Translations under genes and position numbers: made by a program | Notes under the pieces: model-generated | What the model saw: only the letters and a program-made list of their open reading frames with translations | Told to the model about the DNA's origin: nothing | Database searches by the model: none | Shown: positions 54,232-61,446 of the stretch, piece after piece | Layout of the letters: the number at the start of each line of letters is the position of its first letter | Position numbering within the stretch: the stretch's first letter is position 1 | Assembly: GCF_014648175.1 (NCBI RefSeq) | Contig: NZ_BMQP01000019.1 | Span: 85,431-149,430, forward strand | DNA length: 64,000 nucleotides | Direction of reading: 5' to 3' | Origin: Planobispora rosea | Lineage (GTDB): Bacteria > Actinomycetota > Actinomycetes > Streptosporangiales > Streptosporangiaceae

Positions 54232-57200
54232 GGCGGCCTCCCCCGGCGAGCAGGTTCTCGACTTCGGCATCCGTCAGCCCGGCTATCTGCGCGGCCAGTG
54301 CGGTCTCCACGGCGACGGCCAGGGCCGCCACCGTGGTCGCCTCGAAGAAGATGCGCAGGGGCAGGTCGACGTCGAACTCCTCGGCCAGGCGGTGCTGGGC
54401 CCGCACGGCCAGCAGGGAGTGGCCGCCCAGGGCGAAGAAGTCCTGGTGGGCACCGGGGTCGACGCCCAGGAGCTCGGCCCAGACCGCGGCGATGCGCCGT
54501 TCGGCGGCCCCCTCGGGCGGGCGGTCGTCCTCGGCGGGCGCGGGGCCGGGAACGGGCAGGGCCGCCCGGTCGAGTTTCCCGTTCCGGCCGGTCGGCAGGT
54601 GGTCGAGGCGGACCCAGGTAGCGGGCACCAGGGCGGCGGGCAGGCGGCGCGCGCAGTGCGCGGTGAGGTCGCCGTCGCGCGGCGGCTCCCCGGCGGCGAC
54701 GTAGTAGCCGACCAGCCGCTCGCCGACGACCGTCACCACGGCCTCCCTGACCGCCGGGAACGTGGCCGCGACGGCGGCGATCTCGCCCGGCTCGATCCGC
54801 ACGCCCCGGAGTTTCACCTGGTCGTCGGCGCGGCCGAGGAATTCGAGCGTGCCCGCGCCATTCCAGCGCGCGAGGTCGCCGGTCCGGTAGAGGCGCTCCC
54901 CCGGCCGGTCGGGGTCGGGCACGAACCGGTCGGCGGTCAGGCCCGGCCGGTTCACATAGCCGCGCGCGGTCCCGATCCCGCCCGCCAGGAGCCGGCCGGG
55001 CACGCCGATGGGCGCGCGCTGTCCGGCGTCGTCGAGCACGAGCACGCGCATGTTGTCGATGGGCCCGCCGATCGGCACGGGGTCGGCCTGGGCCGGTTCC
55101 ACCTCGTGGAAGGTGACGTCGACGGACAGTTCGGTCGGGCCGTACAGATTGTGCAGGCGGGAGCGGCCGGCGGCGGCGCGGAACGCGCGGACGACGGCGG
55201 CGGTGAGCGTCTCACCGCTGCAGAACACCTCCCGCACCGAGCCGGGGAAGCGCGGCACGACCGCGAGGAACGCCTCCAGCATCGACGGCACGAAGTGCAG
55301 GTGGCTCACCTGTTCGCGGTCGGCCAGCTCGGCCAGCGCGCGGGCGTCGCGGTGCGCCCCGGGCGGCGCCACGACGAGCGTGGCACCGGCCGCCAGCGGC
55401 CAGAAGAACTCCCAGACGGACACGTCGAACGTGTACGGCGTCTTCTGCAGCACCCGGTCCCCCGGGCGCAGCCCGTACTGCCGCTGCATCCACCGCACAC
55501 GGTTGACGATCCCGGCGTGCTCGATCATCACGCCCTTGGGGGTGCCGGTGGATCCGGACGTGTAGATCACATAAGCGAGATCCCCCGGCCCCGCGCCGGT
55601 CGTGTCCCGCGCCCCGGCCGGTCGCCCGGGGGGAGCGCCGGGCGGGAGGGGGAACGGGGATCCGGGAGGGACGGACGGCGGCACGACCGGGACGACCGAC
55701 GGGAACCGGTCGGAGAGGTCGGTGACCACGACGGCGGCGTCGGTGTCGGCGACCAGCCAGGCGAGCCGCTCCCTGGGATCGTCCGGGTCGAGCGGCAGGT
55801 AGGCGGCCCCCGCCCCGAGGGTCGCCAGCAGCGCGGTGACGAGTTCCGGCCCGCGCTCCAGGCAGATCCCGACGACGTCTCCGCGGCCCACCCCGGCCGC
55901 CCGCAGCCGCTCCGTCAGTCTTCCGGCCCGCTCGGCGAGCTCCCGGTACGTCAGGCTCACCTCGCCCTCGGCGGGACTGCGCCCGACCACGGCGACCGCC
56001 TCCGGTGCGGCGGCGGCCCGGGCGGACACCAGCCCGTGCAGCGATCCCGCCGTGAACCCGGCCGCCTCCCCGCCCCCGCCGGCGGCACCCCTCCCGGCGC
56101 CGGTCTCGTAGGCGGCGAGCGCCGCGCGCTCCTCCTCGCCGAGGAGGGGGACGCCGGAGATCGGGCCCTCGTGGGTGGCCAGGGCGAGGAGAAGACGGGT
56201 GAAGCGGGTGGCGAAGCGTTCGACGGTCCCGGAGTCGAAGAGGGCGCTCGCGTACTCGAAACGGCACGACAGGGTGCCGTCACGGCCCAGGCGGGCCATC
56301 AGGGTGAGGTCGGCCTTGGCCGTGCGCCACGCGGAGAGTCCTTCACCGCCGGTGTCGGCGCGCCCCTCGGCGCCGCCCGTCTGAAGGTCGAACAGCACGT
56401 CGACGATCGGGTTGCGGGACATGTCGCGCGCCGGGCGGATCTCGTCGACGAGCAGCTCGAACGGCAGGTCGCGGTGGGCGAAGGCGGACAGCGCCGTCAC
56501 CCGCACCCGGTCGAGCAGGTCGTCGAACGTCGGGTCGCCGGTCAGGTCGGCGCGCAGGACGAGGGTGTTGACGAAGAACCCCACGATGTCGTCGAGCTCG
56601 GGCCGGTCGCGCCCGTCCACGGGCACGCCCACCGGCAGGTCGGTCCGCCCGGTGTGCCGGGCGAGGAACACGCAGTACGCCGCGAACAGCGTCATGAACG
56701 CCGTCGCGCCCGCCCGGCGGCCCCGCTCGAGCAGTCCGGTGACGGGCACCTCGAAGGCGAGCATCGCCCCGCGGGGGTCCCGGATCCCGGGCCGCGGCCG
56801 GTCGGCGGGCAGGTCGAGCGGCGTCACCCCGTCGAGCCGCCGTGTCCAGAAGTCCAGCAGCCGGTCACGGTGCTCCCCGGTGAGCGCGCGCCGCTGCCAC
56901 GCGGCGAAGTCCGGGTATCCCCGTTCCGGGGCGGGCCCGGGACCGTCCGCGAGGGACCGGGCGAGTATGTCGAGGGAGCGGGCGTCGCAGGCGATGTGGT
57001 GGACGGTGACGACCAGCAGGTCGTCGCCCCCGGGGACCCTGATGAGCAGGGCCCGCCACACCGGGCCGCGCTCCAGGTCGAAGCCGCGGCCGAGCTCGGC
57101 GGCGAGCAGGTCGGCGACCTCGGCGGAGGAGGCGGCGGCGGTCTCGTCCAGCGGCACCGCGGGCTCGTCGTCGACGACTCCGTAGGGTTCGCCCGCGCCC

Positions 57201-60200
57201 GGCGCGTAGCGGGTCCGCAGCACATCGTGGACGCGTGCGAGCTCCCGCAGCCGGTCGTGGATCTCCTCGCGTCCCCCGCGCACGGGCAGGACCAGCGGGA
57301 CCGTGTACTCGGCGGACCCGGGACGGAGCCGGTCGAGGAACCACAGGCGGCGCTGCCCGAACGACAGCGGCATCCGGCCCGCGCGGGGGATCCGCACGAG
57401 CGGCGGAGGCTCGTCGCGGGCGGGCCCGTCCACGTAGCGCGCCTGGTCCTCGACGGTCGTGCGGGTGAACAGCTCGGGCAGCGGGACGGTGCGGCCGGTC
57501 GCCTCCGTGAGCCGCGCGGCCAGCCGGGCGACGAGCAGCGAGTGGCCGCCGAGCCGGAAGAAGTCGTCCTCGGCGACGACGTGACCCGGGTCGAGCCCGA
57601 GCAGCTCCGCCCAGACGCGGGCGACCGTCCGTTCGGTCGCGGTGCGCGGCGGCGTCCGCGAGCCGTTGCCCGCGGGCAGGGGCAGCGCTGCCAGCGCCTG
57701 CCGGTCGACCTTCCCGCTGGTCGTCCGCGGGAGCTCGGGCACCTCGACGACGACCGCCGGGACCATCGCCTCGGGCAGCCGTTCCCGGGCCGTCTCCCGC
57801 AGCCGCTCCGGGAGGGCCGGTCCGTGACCGGGATGCGTCGTCACATGCGCGACCAGCTGGACCCCGCCCGACGGCGTGCGGCGCGGGGTGACGACGGCGG
57901 CGCGGACGGCGGGATGCGCGGTGAGGGCGGCCTCGACCTCCGCCGGTTCCACCCGGACCCCGTTGACTTTGATCTGATGGTCGGTGCGCCCCAGGAACTG
58001 CAGGACGCCCGGTTCGGTCCAGCGGCCCGCGTCGCCCGTGCGGTAGAGGCGCGACCCCGGCGGCCCGTACGGGTCCGGGACGAAGCGCTCAGCCGTCAGG
58101 CCGGGGCGGCCCAGGTAACCGCGGGCGACACCGGCCCCGCCCGCGAGGATCTCACCGGCCACGCCCGTGGGGACGCGCCGCCCGCCGGAGAGCACCCGGA
58201 CGTGCAGGCCTCCGATCGGCCGCCCGATCGGGATCGGGCCCGTCTCCCGGCCGACCTCGTGGAAGGTCACGTCGATCGAGCATTCGGTCGGGCCGTAGGT
58301 GTTGACGATCCGGGCCGCGCTCAGCGCGCGGACGCGGGCGCACAGGTCTGCGTGGAGCGGCTCTCCCGCGCAGAACAGCAGTCGCAGTGCGCGGCAGCGC
58401 TCCCAGCCCGGCTCCTCGACGAGCAGCCGCAGCAGCGCGGGCACCACCTGGAGCACGGTGACGTCGTGGTCCCCGGCCGCCGCGACGAGCGCGGCGGGGT
58501 CGCGTTCGGCGCCGTCGGGGGCGAGGGCGACGGTGCCGCCGCTGACGAGCGGCGCGAAGAACTCCCAGCCCGCCGCGTCGAAGGTCAGCGGCGTCTTCTG
58601 CAGCACCCGGTCGCCGGGGTGGAAGCCGTGCTCGGACACCGTCCACAGGACGCGGTTGGCGATGCCGCGGTGAGTGATCACAACCCCTTTGGGCCGGCCG
58701 GTGGACCCGGAGGTGTAGATGACGTACGCCGCCCGGTCGGGATCGGCGGGCACCGGTTCGAACACGCCGGGCGGGCCGGCCTCGTCGGCGTACACCAGCC
58801 GCAGGCCCTCCGGCGGCAGCGCGGCGGCGAGATCGGGGGTGGTCACGACGACCTCGATGCCGCAGTCGCCGAGCACCGCCTCCAGCCGGTCGCGCGGATG
58901 CCCCGGGTCGAGCGGCACGTACGCGCCGCCGGCCTTCCACACCCCGAGCAGCGCGGCGGGCATCGCCGGCGAACGGCGCAGGAAAACGCCGACGGGCGTC
59001 TCGGGGCCGACGCCCCGGTCGCGCAGGCGGCGGGCGACGGCGTCGGCGTCGGCGTCGAGTTCCGCATACGTCCGGGACCGTCCGCCGTGGGCGACCGCGA
59101 CCGCGACCGCGTCCGGCGTCCGCCTGACCTGGTCGGCGACCAGCTCGTGCAGCGACCGGGCGGCGCCGCCGTACTCGCGGGAGGCGTCGTGCGCGGGGAG
59201 GGCGCCCTGCTCGTAGGAGGCGAGACGGCGGTCCTCGGCGGGACCGGTCATCGGCACCCGGCCGATCGGTCTTCCCGGTTCGGCGGCCAGACCGGCCAGG
59301 AGCGTGCGGAAGTGACTGCTCATCCGGTCCACGGTGGCGGCGTCGAACAGATCGGTCGCGTACTCGAAGGTGAGCCGGACCGTGCCGGACTCCTCGATCA
59401 TGTGCAGGGTCAGGTCGAGCGGGGAGCCGCGATGGGTGAAGTCGAGCGGCAGCGACCGTCCGATCGGCGGCAGCGCCCCCGCCTCGGCCGGCATGTTGTA
59501 CGCCACGCGGACCAGCGGCGGCGCCGACCGGTCCGGCCGGTTCCGCCCCAGTTCCGCGGCCAGGCGCTCGAACGGCACGTCCTGGTGGCTCATCGCGCCC
59601 AGCAGCGCGTGTTTGACCCGGTCGACGACCGTGCCGAACCCGGGCTCGCCCGACAGGTCGGCGCGGACGACGATCATGTTGCTGAACATGCCGATCAGGT
59701 GGTGCAGCTCCGGTTCCGTGCGGCCGGACACGAACGCGCCGAGCGAGACGTCCGTGACCCCGGTGTAGCGGTGCAGCAGCACGCAGAACGCCGCCAGCAC
59801 GGTCATGTACGGCGTCGCCCCCGCCGCGCGGCCGATCTCCCCGAGGTCGCGGACGAGGCCGGGATCCAGCACCACCTGCAGCGAGTCGCCCCGGTAGGTC
59901 GGCCGCGCGGGCCGCGGCCGGTCGGCGGGCAGTTCGAGCGGGTCGAGCCCGGCCAGCCGGTCCTTCCAGTAGTCCAGCCCGGCGTCCCGGCCCTCCGCGG
60001 CCCTGGCGCGCTGCCAGACGGCGAAGTCGGCGTATCCCACGGGGAGGTCGGGGGCGTCGAGCCCGGCCAGTTCCCGCAGGATGAGGGTGAGCGAGGTGCC
60101 GTCGACCGCGATGTGGTGGGCGGCGATCACCAGGACGTGGTCGGCCGGGCCGAGCCTGACCAGCTCGACCCGCCACAGCGGGGCCCGGTCGAGCCGGTAG

Positions 60201-60637
60201 GGGCGCGCCCCGGTCTCGTACGCGTGCCGGAAGGCCGTCTGCTCGGCCTGCTCCGGATCGACGCCGGTCAGGTCGACGAGCGGGATGTCGACCGGGACGG
60301 AGTCGGCGACGTTCAGGAACGGCTCGCCCCCGGCCTCGACGACCGACATGCGCATGGCGTCGTGCCGCCCGACGACGGCCGCGAGGCGGCGGCGCAGCTC
60401 GTCGAGATCGACCTCCATCGGCAGGCGGCCGGCGATGACCAGGTTGAACAGCGGCAGGTCCCCGGCCAGGCGGTCCATCAGCCAGACCCGCGCCTGCGCG
60501 TACGACAGCGGTACCGGCCCGGAGCCCATACGGCGCGGCACCCTGGGCGGGGGCGGCCCGGCGGCCCCGGCGGCGAGCCGGGCCAGCAGCCGCCGTTTGA
60601 CGTCGGACAGGGGGGGCACCGCGGCCGTCTCGCTCAC
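54221..60637 (-). CDS. NRPS-2: two modules, Gln-like - Ser
   Basis: 2138 residues from GTG 60637, which overlaps the thioesterase stop (GTGA). Order: C 45-470 (HHIAVDGTS near 177), A 500-1000, PCP 1005-1070 (FFRLGGHSL), C 1090-1510 (HHIACDARS, DA in place of DG), A 1560-2030, PCP 2045-2110 (FFALGGHSL). The first A domain (FDAAGWE, VLQVVPAL, FCAGE, NTYGPTECSID) gives DAWQFATIDK, nearest to a Gln code (DAWQFGLIDK) with two changes. The second (FDVSVWE, LHFVPSM, FCSGE, NLYGPTELSVD) gives DVWHFSLVDK, a good Ser code. A citrulline-like or ureido substrate for the first cannot be excluded, given the carbamoyltransferase downstream. Confidence 0.95.
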   Translation of the reverse strand: MSETAAVPPLSDVKRRLLARLAAGAAGPPPPRVPRRMGSGPVPLSYAQARVWLMDRLAGDLPLFNLVIAGRLPMEVDLDELRRRLAAVVGRHDAMRMSVVEAGGEPFLNVADSVPVDIPLVDLTGVDPEQAEQTAFRHAYETGARPYRLDRAPLWRVELVRLGPADHVLVIAAHHIAVDGTSLTLILRELAGLDAPDLPVGYADFAVWQRARAAEGRDAGLDYWKDRLAGLDPLELPADRPRPARPTYRGDSLQVVLDPGLVRDLGEIGRAAGATPYMTVLAAFCVLLHRYTGVTDVSLGAFVSGRTEPELHHLIGMFSNMIVVRADLSGEPGFGTVVDRVKHALLGAMSHQDVPFERLAAELGRNRPDRSAPPLVRVAYNMPAEAGALPPIGRSLPLDFTHRGSPLDLTLHMIEESGTVRLTFEYATDLFDAATVDRMSSHFRTLLAGLAAEPGRPIGRVPMTGPAEDRRLASYEQGALPAHDASREYGGAARSLHELVADQVRRTPDAVAVAVAHGGRSRTYAELDADADAVARRLRDRGVGPETPVGVFLRRSPAMPAALLGVWKAGGAYVPLDPGHPRDRLEAVLGDCGIEVVVTTPDLAAALPPEGLRLVYADEAGPPGVFEPVPADPDRAAYVIYTSGSTGRPKGVVITHRGIANRVLWTVSEHGFHPGDRVLQKTPLTFDAAGWEFFAPLVSGGTVALAPDGAERDPAALVAAAGDHDVTVLQVVPALLRLLVEEPGWERCRALRLLFCAGEPLHADLCARVRALSAARIVNTYGPTECSIDVTFHEVGRETGPIPIGRPIGGLHVRVLSGGRRVPTGVAGEILAGGAGVARGYLGRPGLTAERFVPDPYGPPGSRLYRTGDAGRWTEPGVLQFLGRTDHQIKVNGVRVEPAEVEAALTAHPAVRAAVVTPRRTPSGGVQLVAHVTTHPGHGPALPERLRETARERLPEAMVPAVVVEVPELPRTTSGKVDRQALAALPLPAGNGSRTPPRTATERTVARVWAELLGLDPGHVVAEDDFFRLGGHSLLVARLAARLTEATGRTVPLPELFTRTTVEDQARYVDGPARDEPPPLVRIPRAGRMPLSFGQRRLWFLDRLRPGSAEYTVPLVLPVRGGREEIHDRLRELARVHDVLRTRYAPGAGEPYGVVDDEPAVPLDETAAASSAEVADLLAAELGRGFDLERGPVWRALLIRVPGGDDLLVVTVHHIACDARSLDILARSLADGPGPAPERGYPDFAAWQRRALTGEHRDRLLDFWTRRLDGVTPLDLPADRPRPGIRDPRGAMLAFEVPVTGLLERGRRAGATAFMTLFAAYCVFLARHTGRTDLPVGVPVDGRDRPELDDIVGFFVNTLVLRADLTGDPTFDDLLDRVRVTALSAFAHRDLPFELLVDEIRPARDMSRNPIVDVLFDLQTGGAEGRADTGGEGLSAWRTAKADLTLMARLGRDGTLSCRFEYASALFDSGTVERFATRFTRLLLALATHEGPISGVPLLGEEERAALAAYETGAGRGAAGGGGEAAGFTAGSLHGLVSARAAAAPEAVAVVGRSPAEGEVSLTYRELAERAGRLTERLRAAGVGRGDVVGICLERGPELVTALLATLGAGAAYLPLDPDDPRERLAWLVADTDAAVVVTDLSDRFPSVVPVVPPSVPPGSPFPLPPGAPPGRPAGARDTTGAGPGDLAYVIYTSGSTGTPKGVMIEHAGIVNRVRWMQRQYGLRPGDRVLQKTPYTFDVSVWEFFWPLAAGATLVVAPPGAHRDARALAELADREQVSHLHFVPSMLEAFLAVVPRFPGSVREVFCSGETLTAAVVRAFRAAAGRSRLHNLYGPTELSVDVTFHEVEPAQADPVPIGGPIDNMRVLVLDDAGQRAPIGVPGRLLAGGIGTARGYVNRPGLTADRFVPDPDRPGERLYRTGDLARWNGAGTLEFLGRADDQVKLRGVRIEPGEIAAVAATFPAVREAVVTVVGERLVGYYVAAGEPPRDGDLTAHCARRLPAALVPATWVRLDHLPTGRNGKLDRAALPVPGPAPAEDDRPPEGAAERRIAAVWAELLGVDPGAHQDFFALGGHSLLAVRAQHRLAEEFDVDLPLRIFFEATTVAALAVAVETALAAQIAGLTDAEVENLLAGGGRRDT

Positions 60638-61446
60638 CGGTGCACCGCCCCCGCGTATCCCGCGCCGCCGGCCCGGCCGGCGGGCTCGGGGAAGACGGCG
60701 ATGTCGGCGGTGACCCCGCGGGCGATGTCGCGGCGGTCGGCGGTGAAGAAACCGTGGTCGCCGGGGTAGACGCGGAGGGTGAAGCGACCGGTCGTGTCGG
60801 CCCGCCACGCCCGGAGCTCCTCGACGGTCACGCTGGGGTCGGCGTCGGCGCCGAACACGGTGATCGGGATCGGCAGCGGCCCGCGCGGCCCGCGCCGCCA
60901 GGTCTCCATCACCTCGTAGTCGGCGCGCACGCCCGGTTCGAACATCGCGAACAGCTCGCGGTCGGCGAGGACGGCGTCCGGGATGACGCCCAGGCCGCGC
61001 AGGTGCCGGGCGAGCAGATCGGAGGGCAGCCGGTGCACCTCGGTCGGCTCGACCAGCGCCGGGGCCGGAAACGCGCACACCGCCAGCAGTTCGGGCGGCC
61101 GCCGCCCGGCGGCGATCAGATGCGCGGCCAGTTCGTACGCGATGAGCGCGCCCGAGCAGTAGCCGAGCAGCGCGTACGGCCGGTCGAACGCGCCGTCGGG
61201 TCCGTCGGCGAGTCCGTCGGCGAGGACGGGCACGAGGTCGGTCATCCTCGTGTACGGCGGCTCGCGCAGCCGGCTCTCCCGCGCCGGGAGGCGGACGGCG
61301 CACAGATCGACGCCGGGCGGCAGGTCGTCGGCCCACTCGCGGAAGGTCGCCGCGCCTCCGCCCGCGTGCGGCAGGCAGATCAACCGGACCGCCGCGTCAC
61401 CGGACGGTCGCAGCCTGGCCAGCCACGGGTTCCTCCGATCACTCAT
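60634..61446 (-). CDS. Stand-alone thioesterase (type II-like) with Cys nucleophile
   Basis: 270 residues from ATG 61446, with a GGGAGG ribosome site, overlapping NRPS-1 by eight bases. It is an alpha/beta hydrolase of the grsT/TEII type: LICLPHAGGGAATFREWA oxyanion loop, nucleophile elbow LLGYCSGALIAYE, acid Asp in VFGADADPSV, and His in YPGDHGFF. The elbow, normally GHSMG, has Cys97 at the nucleophile position (TGC at 61156-61158). Type II enzymes usually clear misacylated carrier domains in trans. A Cys nucleophile is rare and, in other thioesterases, is linked to acyl transfer or strained-ring formation rather than plain hydrolysis. Confidence 0.92.
   Translation of the reverse strand: MSDRRNPWLARLRPSGDAAVRLICLPHAGGGAATFREWADDLPPGVDLCAVRLPARESRLREPPYTRMTDLVPVLADGLADGPDGAFDRPYALLGYCSGALIAYELAAHLIAAGRRPPELLAVCAFPAPALVEPTEVHRLPSDLLARHLRGLGVIPDAVLADRELFAMFEPGVRADYEVMETWRRGPRGPLPIPITVFGADADPSVTVEELRAWRADTTGRFTLRVYPGDHGFFTADRRDIARGVTADIAVFPEPAGRAGGAGYAGAVHR

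Noticed and set aside
46150..54621. Very long plus-strand open frames opposite the NRPS genes (up to about 2800 codons)
   Set aside because: They are antisense shadows of strongly GC-skewed codons in real NRPS genes; their translations are low-complexity Arg/Gly/Val/His sequence with no domains.
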